Source: Daldinia sp. FL1419 | Taxonomy: Eukaryota; Ascomycota; Sordariomycetes; Xylariales; Hypoxylaceae | Direction of reading: 5' to 3' | Length of the DNA: 64,000 nucleotides | Assembly (NCBI GenBank): GCA_025201765.1 | Contig: MU623425.1 | Coordinates: 62,001-126,000, forward strand | Shown here: positions 10,121-21,700 of the stretch, one piece after another | Numbering within the stretch: the first letter of the stretch is position 1 | Layout of the letters: the number at the start of each line of letters is the position of its first letter | The notes under the pieces: model-generated | What the model saw: only the letters and a program-made list of their open reading frames with translations | Told to the model about the DNA's origin: nothing | Database searches by the model: none | Position numbers and translations under genes: made by a program

Positions 10121-13100
10121 CACAACACGCACAGCCCCACAAATACGTCTGCACGGACTAAATGGGTGGTGGCTGTGGTGGCTGGTCAAAAATTTCTAGT
10201 CTAAGCTCGCTAAGATAAATACTAACGCATTACGCATGCATCGCGTGTAGTTCGACCAAACGTCTTATCGGAAGCTATCAAATATTTAGCGTACGTTATT
10301 TCGTCATCATTTGTGATGCTTATTTTCTTGAAGACCACGCCTTCTTTTTTTTTTTTTTTTTTTTAGATTTTGAAAGTATATTTCCCTTCCAATAATTTGT
10401 CTTTGAGCTTTCTTAAGGGGAAGGCGCCGTGCTCCCTTTTTCATTATTTTTAAAAAATAATTTTTTCATAGGTGGTACCTGAGTCGATGTGATAAGGCGT
10501 TTGAGGGTTAAATTCGTAGGGACAATTTAAGAAGTGCCGATTGGAGCGTCTGCAATATGCCTTGTTTAATAAGATAAGGAAATTTCAACCATCTCTGGCC
10601 CTTTTCCTATTTTTAAGGACTCCCTCCTTCCTAACCCTCCTACAGGCTACTATGTATTTTCTTGCCCTGCGGAAATGATACTCCACATCTAATGTAGTTC
10701 TCATTCCGTCTTTTTCCCTGACCGCACTAATAATAAAAACTATATAATATAGTAGTATATCGTCCTTACATCTTATTAACCTAGACCATACTCCTATCAA
10801 CTCAAGGGGTCATGGATATAGCTCAATAATATTGCCAATACTCCTTGCTAACTATCTAGGCATCCGATTACCTAGATGCCTAAGTAGATGTTTAAATAAA
10901 TCTAAAGGATTATCGAATCCGACGCAACAAAGGGCTAATTGTGCGAAATGCGCCGGCTGTCAACTTCGAAACTTCAACCTCACAATCCTCATGCTCTTAC
11001 GGCAATAAAGATGTTGAATTTCTGGAGGCACCTAACCTAGGATGTAAGCTATTTTAGACTACGCTAATAGCTCAGGGCGCTGCAAACCGCTTATTATTAG
11101 TGCAAACAACCACACAAAAAAGGTATAGAATTAATTTAAATGACTATGAAGTTCTTGAACGCTCACCACCTGCCACCTGGTCCTACCATTGGTGCCAGGT
11201 TAGAACGCATCGGGACCTCGCACATTCGGGGGGTAACAAATGCTACCTTCAAAGTTGGTGACGCGGTTCCCCAAAGTCAGGTACAGAACACTACGTACCT
11301 ATATAACATAGGTAACGGGCGGCTCGCAACCAGTCGCATCTAACTCGTCACGCCAGGGAGCAAGGGACACAACGCAGAGTACCGCAGAGATCGTCATCGT
11401 GCAGTGGCCTAGACGATCCAATCAAGGAACCTCCACGGCAGCTTTATCTCTTGCACAGGCTCACGGTCACATTCGCTAAACTGCCTCTCTTCGCTACATG
11501 GGGTTGCCTGTTTCGGGAGGAGACTTAAGCAAATAAACCTAGAGGGAAAACACGCATTCTTCTTTCTTGGCCTTCCTCAAATCTTGTGCACTACCTACCC
11601 GTATCAGATTTCATCGATCCGCATCCAACTAATCAACGTAGCTCGTACCAGTACACAATAGCACGATGCCCGGGCATGCACGAGGAAGGAAACATGTAGC
11701 CGTGTCATGTAGCCGTGTATCCAACAGGACTTCGTTGGGATGGTAAGAAATAAATATGTCATAGGGCTTGCATAGCCTACACAAACATACCTCTCGAGGG
11801 CACGAATACGGGGTTTATTATACGGAATAAGCGCTGATCTGCCAATTGGAACTGCGCGTCCATATACGCAAATGTTCATATACGGGCCAAGTTCTGACAG
11901 CCGCACATAAAAATATTCCCTTGAATATTTCCGGAATGCCTATTTTCATACCGCACATCTCGATCATCACCAACGGCCTACGAACATATGTGAGCACCCG
12001 AGACCAACAGTTGGGATCTACACAATTATAACCGATGATGATGAGACATTGATGATCGCAGTATAGCATATAGAGATAGCAAGACCGAATTGGAAATCCG
12101 AGCTGTCAAACAATATAGGCGCACGAATCTCGACCACCACATGACAAGTAACATAGCAGTGAGGTAATACAGACACAGCATCGGTACGATTAACCCCGTT
12201 AACTCATCTAAGACCTATCCTGGGATCACCTTTCTTCACCGGACTTTCACGTATCACTCCTCAACCTCTACACCATTTCCCTTCACCTAGCCCGGCTGTC
12301 CACCAAAAATCTATTCTAGACCGATCCAAGCCATCCTACCTCCTACAAAATGAATAAATTACCTTACCTAGCAATATAACGGCCGGCGACAGGCCCTATA
12401 GATTAGATATATGGATAGATGCATCAAATCAGAGTGGAAACCCGCAGATTCTACGTGCGACTTTGCGGCTGTTTCCGGGAAGCTAAGATTCTGTCGTCGG
12501 ATGCGGCCACCCTGCCTATGTATCGGCGGTGGAGACGCCGTGGCGTGAGATATCCTTGTCTAGGCTGGGTAAATTGTTTACACTTTCTTCGTAGACGTGC
12601 TGCGATGTACTTACTGCATGTAGGTACTAGGCAGAACACAAGGCCGTGTATGCGCACCTATCTACCTAGGTAGATAGGATGGGTTGTTGTCGTGAGAGGT
12701 ATAGGTACACCCTTGTGTACTTGGTAAGGTAACGACATCCTAGAGCTAGGTTCTCGATCGACGAGCACGATATGTATACAATATCTGCGCAAAGCAAACT
12801 CGCTGTATATAGACGCATCTCCCATTGGCGGGACAGTTTCAACAAGTACCACAAATTCGAAGTTAAGAGTACAGAGGTGCGGGTATGCGAAACAAGTAGA
12901 CAAATCATACCTACCTAGGTGCCCATCTAGATACGATCATAGGGACACTACATTTATAGGTAGTCACATAAGCGGGGGAACATGAATGCGTTGCATGAAT
13001 TTATCATCTGTTATTATTATCTCTTTGCCCGTCTGCTATTATAGCTATATGTAAACGGCGTAGCTAAAGCAGCAATATACTACAGGCGATCTACAGCTTT

Positions 13101-13780
13101 GTCGCTCGTTCTAGATCGCCCAACCACATCATATCACTCTAGGTTAGACATATCCCCCTTCCTCTACCCATTCTTCCATCTTCCTCACCAGCCGTCGTTA
13201 ATCAACGCTAGTTCCCGGCATCGTCCTATCCTTCCCACTTTAGACTCGTCTCCCGTATATATACCAAAGGGAGACGTTCACGGCACCATGCATTGAGCCT
13301 GCCACGCCCAAACACTGCCGTAGTACTTTAGAAATACAGATGTTTCCAAAGTACCGAATTACGATGGTGATATAATAATGTGCATCATCTAATTATAAAA
13401 AGCCGTAACGAAAATAAAAGGGCGGATATCTCGTCAAGGGATCCATAAAGCTTAAACAGGTAAGCCAAAAAAAACAAAAAAACAAAAAAACAAAAAAAAC
13501 CAGCGATTGGCGAAGGGAAGATCGAAAGGGTATATGCGACCGGAAAAAAAGACAAGTGAATGTGTCCCCTAGCAAAAGGGAACCCCAAAACGCCGATGCT
13601 GATATATGATGGTGATGATTGCGCGCGGCTAGCGACAAGTCAAGCCGCCATGTTGGGAAAGTCGAGTCAATCGAAACAAATGAGAAGCGTATCATGAGGT
13701 CGTTACATAACAAGGAAATATAGGCAAGTAGGCGGGCAGGTAGATATATATAGATCAAGGCATGGTGGATAGATGATGCT
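10121..13780. other. Long gene-poor intergenic stretch
   Basis: No ORF here has recognisable domains or splice-consistent extensions. Visible features are a T-run near 10341-10364, an AT palindrome near 10443-10466, an exact TACCTAGGTA palindrome at 12663-12672, and A-rich AACAAAAAAAC repeats near 13467-13500. The right end is the 3' side of the LIM gene. Confidence 0.55.
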
Positions 13781-16033
13781 TTACAGCATGCCCATTCTCG
13801 TCATTCTCTTCTCCATTCTCGGTAGCGGGCTGGCTAGTCCGCCACGGCCTAGAGCCTGGCCGGGAGCCAAACGGTTCCCAGTGGGTAAGCCGAATGGGCG
13901 GTTGAGTCCCTTAGGTCCTGGACCCATAGGACCCATGGGGCCCGGGCCCGGGCCCATGAAGCCAGGGCCGGGACGAGGCGGTCTCGGTGGCGGAGGCCCT
14001 TGGGCGCTTGGCCGACGCGGAGCGTATCCTGGTCGTGGCGGCGGCAGCTGCTGCCTTTGGGCTTGCATAGCCATCTGCATTCGTCTCCAAGCGTCGCGTT
14101 CGCAGTACGACCTGCCATCAACGTCGAAGTAGCCGTCGCGCAAGACGATACCGCAGTCGCCACACCGGAAACAGCTCGGGTGGTACTTGCTTGAGGATTC
14201 ATCCTCGAGGTATTGCCCCTCAATTCCACTATTACAGCTTCCGCAGAGACTGCCGTTGAGCCTGTGATAATGTTGTTCACAGTACGGTTGGTCGTTTAGG
14301 ACGTAGAATGTCGCGGAGGAGAAGGGTTCTTGGCATGTCGTACATACGAAACACGCCTTGTGATAACGTCCGGTCAATCGTCCATCTGCTGATGAGATAG
14401 ACTTACCGGTGATAAGCTGCTTACACGCTTTGCAGTTACCACGAGAGCCTACGCTTCTAGACGCCTGTCGGTTGTGGACTGGCCGAGCTGGCGGCGACGA
14501 GCTCAGACCCCTTTGGATAGCGGGATCTTCACGATCCATAGGCGTAGGTGGAACCGGGGGTATAGCGGGCATATCCAACCTCGGATCTTGCCCTCTGAAG
14601 CTAGCGGACAGAACGTTTTCCGATGGCCGCCGGTCCCCAAATCTCGGGGGCTTGGGGAATCTCTCGGATAGTGACCGGTCTCTGGGTGGGGGTGTTTGTG
14701 GTTTGGGGGCCTGCATTGCATCCATCGAAGATTGCAAATCATCTAATAGGTCATCAAATCCCGTCATATCGGATGGTCGCCGTACGTCCGGACGGGATTT
14801 TACCGATCGGGCCGGGCTTGTGTTAGAGCTAGCTTGACTAGGACGGGATGAATGGCTATAGCCAGAGTTACTAGAAGATTGTGATACTGAGGGCGAGTGG
14901 TATTGGTTGCTAGTCCTTAATTCGTCCCCAAGGTTAATAGACGGCTTCCTGTCGCTATCCCGCGTTGATGGACGTGAGGAAGTTCCTTGAAGGGGCAATG
15001 GCCGGAGTGCATCCTGCGCTCCAAATGAGGGCCGCTGCAACTGCTGATTCATCATGGCTCTATCCGCGACGCTATTCGATGAGCTCCGCATTCGATCGGA
15101 TTTCATACCGGGCGCTGAGGGCACACGTGCTGGTACGTCGAAATCCTCATCGTTCGCCTGATGGAGCTTTTCAGGAAACGTTTCAGATCGCTTGCCTAGG
15201 CCAATTTGTGGCGGCTCGAAGTCGTTGCTATCCCGCTGTGGTGCGCCAAACCCACCATATCCATTCTTTCGCGGTGCTCTAGGGAGCGCAAGGCCAGAAC
15301 TAGTCTTCGACGAGGTTGAGCCTGATGTACCTGGTCGCTCTAGGGAATGTCTAACTCGCAATGAATCATCATTCGGTTCTGCCGTTTGGTCCCTGCTACT
15401 ATTGCGCGCGAATGGATTTTTCAACCCCGGTTTTCGGTTCATCTCAAAAGGACCAGGGGCGATTGTATTCATTCTTGTTAGGAAATTCGTCGACTTGCCC
15501 GGACTCGTGCCGTAAGCAGAATCGCCCTCGTACGATCCCGAGTCTCCAAAGCCTCCATACCCGCTGGGTCGCCTAGGCGAGCCGGCTATTGCTGGTGCGT
15601 AGTCATCTCCGCTGAGACCGGCGCCGGGCCGTTCATGCGTTGGTGTTTTTGGTGAAATGGCCTGAGATCCAGTAGAAGCGCTTATCGGCGTCAGTTGGTC
15701 TGTCCTCTGGAACGCGCGATCTATTATTATATTAGTTGATGCGACCGGCCTGACTGGTTAGTGATAAGCTTACTTGCTGCAGATGTGTCAACAGAAGGTG
15801 GCGCGGTGCGAGTGAATTTATCGAAGACATTCGCCTTTAAGGACGAGAACGCACCACCTAGAAGATCTGGCTCAGGAGGTGGTGTTGCTTCACGAATGTT
15901 AGCTGTCTCCTTTGAAATTGTATATCAAGAATCACCTACGCTCTGGTGCCGCAGTTGTGCTACCGCAAACATGATCTCCCATCATGGAAATCTCAACTTG
16001 ATTCCCACAATTGGAACATTTTATCGTCGGCAT
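13781..16033 (-). CDS. Paxillin-like LIM domain protein
   Basis: Three exons (15940-16033, 15774-15902, 13781-15720) give 720 residues. The N-terminus starts MPTIKCSNCG, with a short zinc-ribbon-like cluster of cysteines (residues 6, 9 and 23). A long Ser/Pro/Arg-rich disordered region follows. It contains an LD-like segment (FDDLLDDL, about residue 396), reminiscent of paxillin LD motifs. Two LIM domains lie at about 504-558 (C-x2-C, H-x2-C, C-x2-C, C-x2-H) and 567-617 (ending C-x2-D). The tail is a Pro/Gly-rich segment of low complexity. In yeasts, Pxl1-type LIM proteins act at the bud neck or division site and at cell tips through Rho signalling. That role is inferred for this protein. Start is the ATG at 16033. 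Confidence 0.9.
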
Positions 16034-17270
16034 AAAAGCCGACTGCCGTGATGTGTCCATCACGGCTTAAACACGTAGCAATCCCTCTCTATTTCGTATT
16101 TCCCTCGCCTTTCCTCACTTGGGATTGGATAAGCCGGTTTCGCGCATCAGGACTTTTCACCTGATTTGCCTTTGACCGGAAGTTTTTCTTTCGTAAGGTG
16201 AGTTGAAAGTTGACGAAGGTTGATTGGTAATTAGTTTCTTAATTCCCCTTAATTCCAAGAAGCACCAATGCAGAGAAGAAGTAGAAGATGGATCTGTCTG
16301 CGGTACTACTGTGCAGATGTTGTGCAGAAATTCGAAACTCAGACCCCACAGCCCCGAACAACGAGTGCCACAGCTCCGGATAGAAGCAAGTTCCTTCTGC
16401 TGATGCGGTCGGTATTTTAGAAACAACCCAAGCCCAAGGCCGTTGAGGGTATGCTTTGGGATAGGTCGTTAAGCGTTGTCGTCGTGTAAGAGTGGACGCT
16501 GTTATGGGCCTCGCTTCGACAGAAGAATTGGGCGAGCAAATGAATAATTGGTTGGCAAGAAACAAGATCTGAGGAGGTTTCAAGAAACCTTTGGGTCTGT
16601 AAAGGTCGGTGAGAAAAGAACGCTCTTGGACGTTGCAATCTATGTCTCGAAAGGGTGGAGGATGTTTAAACGAACCCCTGTATTGGTACCCCTGACTGCG
16701 CTACTAGGATTTGACTTACAGGTAGGTAAGGTACCCAGTACCTACCTAATGCATGAGCAGGCTACTTGCTGAAGTTCTAACCCTTGTTCCCTGTATTTGT
16801 CTTGGCAGTAATAACTTAAAGAAAGGTACCCGGCAATGGTCCTCGTCGTATTTTAGTCGAAGAGGAAAACAACTCGAGATATTTTTTTTTTTTTTTTTTA
16901 AATATCTTAGGTAGGTTAGCCTCTCTAAAGTTTCCGGGTTAAGGCGTCCATAAAAACCCAGGTAACAAAAGAGTTGCAGAAACAGAGGAAAGGGATTTGA
17001 GAGATCCATGGTAGCAGGGCGTCACCCGTATTATATATGATAGGTATGTGGGCGCATAACGAGGAGGATTCAGGAACTCAAGTTCAAACATTGGCGATTT
17101 GCAACTGTTTGACCAAAAATGGTAGCCTACACTACTTTACAGCCTTTTACGGTTTGGTGACTCTATCGTTAATAACATAAAACCGGGCTCGTGACGATGA
17201 AGTAATCCGGTGATTTGTTTATCTGACGTTTACCAATTCATCAATATGAATCTGTAGGATTCCGACTTAC

Positions 17271-17560
17271 ACGTAAATGCCGGGTTCTGCGCCGCTATTC
17301 TCAGCAACTACTTCTAATACAAGTAGGTATTCTATCATTCGAAACGACGTTTCTGCTTGGTGGATATCCTTAGGAATGCGGCAATGCCGCCCTTTTTCTA
17401 TATATTTAATCTTGACTTCTTCGACTTCCATAGATGCTTCCATACATAGTACCAAAATTCGAGTGACTTGGTACTTAATAGTCCGTGCTGACGACACTTA
17501 CGACATTTTCGTACGACATTTGGACAGTTTGTTTAATAATATCACAAGCCGCCTCGTGCG
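17271..17560 (-). pseudogene. Exon-like fragment with frameshift, unidentified
   Basis: On the minus strand a TTTTTCTAG acceptor precedes an open stretch that starts AHEAACDIIKQTVQMSYENV. The frame then closes. A +1 shift within a TGTCGT-repeat stretch (near 17500) reopens a frame that continues about 76 codons and ends at a good GTAAGT donor at 17270. This looks like one coding exon broken by an indel. I do not recognise the protein, and no flanking exons are evident. A chance open frame is the alternative. Confidence 0.3.
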
Positions 17561-18958
17561 CTAGAAAAATACGAAAAGTGAAAGAATAGTTTAATGAAGA
17601 AAACGCCACAAAACTACGGTGACCCGATTAGGGGACAAGTTGGTAGACCGAAAGCACCTGTCAGATAGTAGCCACCTGGGCGCTATCGTAGTGCCGTTAC
17701 TACATAGTACAATACCTATAGATGGTAGGTACATACAATAGGTAATAATAGGTATGTACCTAACTATGGACCCTCATATCGCGAAAACTTACACACGCTA
17801 AGCGCGTTCACGAGAACTGAGCTGACACCAAACTGGTACTGGCTTCGAACACCAATAAAAAGCTATGTAACGCTAATAAAGCTGTACGATCGACCTTCTT
17901 TAAGCACTAATAATCGCTAAACTGATCTGGTATAGCGCCACTATGACATACAGGGCTGGCTCGACCTGAACGGGTACCTTGCAGCTGAGATGCTACCGGT
18001 GATTCGACAATCCGATACCCCTGTCTCCACTTGTACTGCTGCTAGAAATATGGAACCAAATACGGAGTAACCTAGGGTCTACATCTGTGGGGAGTTCAGT
18101 CTGGAAAGGACAGATGAGGGGGGGAGGGGGGACACCTGCGAGTTATGCCAACCAATGCATCGCAAACTATTGGCATGCACGTATTATAGCAGGAAAGGCA
18201 ACTAACTCCCTAGAGTATGTAAGTCCATGTCAACCTAAGTATCAAAGTGTAAAAGTGTACATGATACTTAACAGTCCCGCTAATTAACTACGGCTATTCT
18301 TTTAATAAAAAAACCGACCTTAAATTCCACTCGCTTTCACCCTTTTCCCCTCGCAGTCCGGTCTTGGACCTTCTTGGGCAATATTCAGAAAACATTCAGG
18401 CATCAAATCTAATTCGTCAGTCGAGTTAGATATCGACCAACTTTGTCCTCTTAGATTTAACCAAATTCGTCCACACCATTTCCTTATTAATCTGAGCAAA
18501 GCCGATGTGACCATAGACGGCAATGCCATAATTAGCCAATCAGCCGCAGATAACCCAGACTTGAACCACGGAAAAAAAAGGTATTAAATAAACCAGTAAC
18601 TAGACTTGATAGGTGCTGGATAGAGTACCTAAGTTTGACGAGTTTGTGGGTTGTCATGGGGGATAACCAACCTTGTTAGATTCTGGATCCTCCCCCCATC
18701 TTGTTTGCCAATTCTGGACTTTGCGTTGAATATCGTGATAGGCTCCATATGCAGATTGGACGTCATTTCTGAATCCCAACTACTTTTTAGAGCTAGTTAA
18801 CGTGTATGTATGGATACAATATGCACATTGACCACTTGGGTAGCTGGTTAGTATCGCTGATCGGGAACCCCATGTGGTGAATTGACCTTGATAGCGAATT
18901 TCATGGGTCCCCCAGCAATTTGACTAACATCGCGACCCTTATGATCTTATCCTTCTAG

Positions 18959-19250
18959 CGCGGCTGATCTGTATCTATCTCTCCACGAAATCGAAATCAT
19001 CGACTATCCTGTCATCTTAGCTAACATCAAAACCAAGTCAAAGGAGGATATGTATCCTCCGCATTTTCACATGGCGTTGTAACAAAGCTTACAAGCCCTA
19101 GATGCCTGGCATATTGGTTCGTCGAAGCTCGAAGCGTTCGACAGCCCGGCAACCGAACTCATCCAAGTTTTGCCCAATGTCCTATACAATGCGGTTCATT
19201 CGCTCGGCCCTATATCACCCATTGCTGCCGAAGACCCCTGCCCCGCCTAG
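18959..19250 (+). pseudogene. Exon-like fragment with internal stop, unidentified
   Basis: The fragment follows an intron-like tail (branch GACTAAC near 18921, acceptor TTCTAG). A single frame reads 40 codons, meets one TAA at 19080-19082, and continues 55 more codons to TAG. The translation has protein-like composition (for example SLQALDAWHIGSS). The TAA could come from a CAA by one C-to-T change. No start codon or preceding exon can be placed. Product not recognised. Confidence 0.33.
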
Positions 19251-20436
19251 TTTAGGTCATTACATGATCTGCCTTAGCATATGGTCATTTGATGTTAAAT
19301 CGTAACATACAAGATTAATGCTCACGATCAAACGGACGAATAGGAGAATAGATCCTAGGTGTCGTCTTCGATTCCAAGGCCATAGAAGCTAAATCTACAG
19401 GTATAGAAATCTCCGGCGACTAATGAGACTCTAAAATACTCCCGACGTCAGACACGATTGAGATTTTATGCAATCGAGTTGTCACAATTAGGCCTTCCCT
19501 TGGCCGCTGGGCGTCTGTCGAGACTTCGTTTTAGCCTCCAGGCCAATACGGAGTTAGAGTACAATGTAATGATCCCAAGAGTTTGGGTCCAATGAAATTT
19601 CATAGGCTACTTGTTACCGCGAACGATAAAAACATGGCTAGTAAAAAGGAGAGCGCTACGGAATAGCTACGGAATATCGCGGCATAAAAAATCGAAACAA
19701 TTTCTCGTACGAAAATTATCCAGAATATGTATCGAGTCTCGACGGGTGAAGTTTGCACAAAAGCCCTCGCCTGTTCTCATATCCGAATCTAACCCTTGAA
19801 TCCCCCCGGAAATGAGGCTCAATACAGTAGTCGACGGCATTCCTAGAGTGGGGGGAGGGGGACCTTTTGACTTACATAGCACATAGCATCCAGGTTAACT
19901 ACCTGGACCTAACTTACATATGTAACGTGGTGACTTGTGGAATGTGTCCTGCCCTGTTTGATATAACTACTAACCTAGGTTAGTATTTAATTCATTTTTA
20001 TTAGTATGCTGAAACTCCTCCCGAAGCTATGCGCCAGTTCATTGTCTTATAGAGAAACCAGACATTCGCAGTCCAATAATGGTTTAGGAATAGATAGCGA
20101 AATACCTTACCGGTTAGATACGAGTTCGCATTCTCTTACGGATCCTTACATAGCTCCCTCTTGTGATACCATGGCGGCGTGGTAGATCTTCAGGTCCGTG
20201 CTCAATAACTCATAAGCGATGACCAATAGGAATATTTAGCACATCCCCCTTTTTTTCGTGATAAAATTGGCCGTACATTCTACTTCACATGATTTAAGTT
20301 GGCTGTGTGTGCCTTCATATGTTTGTATTAGATCTAACTAGGTTAGATTTATTACTCGCGTGTGTTACTATAAATGTTTACGTGATGGTTCGGTATGCCA
20401 ATTCCATCACCGTGATGTAAGATGAAGATGGATTAA

Positions 20437-20480
20437 TCTTTTTTTCTGTTTTTCTTTTTCTTTTTCTTTTTTTTTTTTTA
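20437..20480 (+). repeat. CTTTTT polypyrimidine tract
   Basis: Nearly pure pyrimidine run built on CTTTTT units. It is the inverted counterpart of the GAAAAA purine tract at 20757-20801. Confidence 0.75.
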
Positions 20481-20756
20481 CTCGAGCAACGCCGTTCTAG
20501 AATGGAATTTCGTAAAGCGCAACTTTATGAATTTTATGCCATGCTTACCTAGGTAGGTAGCTTATGGTTGTATTGTAGTCCGAGTCGAATGTACGAAAAT
20601 GAGCAGCCATACTCGTGGAGTGGCAGACGCCTCTTTTTCAACGTACGTAGTAAGACCGTTCAAAGAGACGGTGATACTCCCCATCCAACTAACAACGCAA
20701 GGCACACCCGCGGAAATATGCATAGACAAAGTGCAAGAGGACGAAAAGGGACGAAA

Positions 20757-20801
20757 CGAAAAGAAGAGAAAAAGAAAAAGAAAAAGAAAAAGGGGAGGGG
20801 G
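20757..20801 (+). repeat. GAAAAA polypurine tract
   Basis: Tandem GAAAAA units ending in a G-rich run, about 0.9 kb upstream of the INO1 start. ORFs across it encode Lys/Glu-rich noise. Confidence 0.75.
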
Positions 20802-21167
20802 TAAAGATGCCAGATAAGAAAATGGGAGATTGAGAGACCCGACATCGCTAATGTTTGCATCTTGTAATCTTGAAAGCTCTTTTGTTAGCCCTAAATTCGG
20901 CTCAGTGTTGACAGCAAGACATCCCCCATTGACCAATCATACCCCTAACTACCCCGCTACCAACCCGCGCAAAGGGTTCCTAGGGTTCCTCGGATCCCTC
21001 ACGGTGGGTTTTGGCGGGCTCGGCGGGAAACACACGACATGACGAACCCACAAGTGTTGTCCAACGACTCGCAAGAACCGAAATCGTGAAGTTTGAACTG
21101 TCAAGTTATCGGCAGACTTAGCTGTCCTTGCCGCGGGATTATCGTGCCACTTTTCTAGGCTTTTCTG

Positions 21168-21173
21168 CATGTG
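21168..21173 (+). promoter_or_regulatory. CATGTG core upstream of INO1
   Basis: The CATGTG hexamer, the core of the yeast inositol-sensitive UAS_INO element bound by Ino2/Ino4, occurs about 530 bases before the INO1 start. The flank (TTG) does not match the full UAS_INO consensus, and filamentous fungi may not use this circuit. It is noted only as a candidate. Confidence 0.15.
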
Positions 21174-21700
21174 TTGTCCTCGTCTAAGTCTACTACATAC
21201 GTCCGTAGTCGTATTATTAGTGCGTTGTCTTATTAGTGTCCCGACGTATCCGTTTGCTTTTACGATAGGTTTAAATATTTATCATTACCCCTCTGGAATC
21301 TAAACTCTATTCTCTTGATCTTCTTGTTCTTCAAGGAAAAATAGTAACTAGTTCTTCGTTTACGATACTTTGAGACGGTTCAACGACGTAGTCGTATCTG
21401 CCTCTCTTTCCCCTTAACCTCTTGACAGGACGATCGCGCTTCCGAGCAGCGGTCACCACACACCGTCAAGACGTTTTCCAATCTTCTTAACTCGTAAGCT
21501 CCCCTTGCCGGCCCCAATTATAAATATTTAAGCTAGATTCGTGTTGTCTGACCTGCCATGTAGCGTTCACCACCCGTACGCCGGAGCCCGCTGCTCTGCT
21601 TCTCCCGGGAGCGCAGCGGACTCGCCCTTTACACAGTAAAGGGTTGCTTAGATACCTCAATCTCAAAATCTATACAAAGGTACACCGCCGATAACGCACC

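Larger units (their letters stand above)
16034..21700. other. Large gene-poor region with decayed coding fragments
   Basis: The left part should hold the promoter of the LIM gene (-) and the right part that of INO1 (+). Between them I find only two degraded exon-like fragments (17271-17560 and 18959-19250), TAGGTA-type motifs (16722-16746, 17702-17764, 20547-20556), and matched pyrimidine and purine tracts (20437-20480 and 20757-20801). All other ORFs here are short and without domain character. Confidence 0.55.

Noticed and set aside
13773..14132. Plus-strand ORF with a signal-peptide-like start and Pro/Gly repeats
   Set aside because: It is antisense to the Pro/Gly-rich tail of the LIM protein, which has an intact frame and clear domains.
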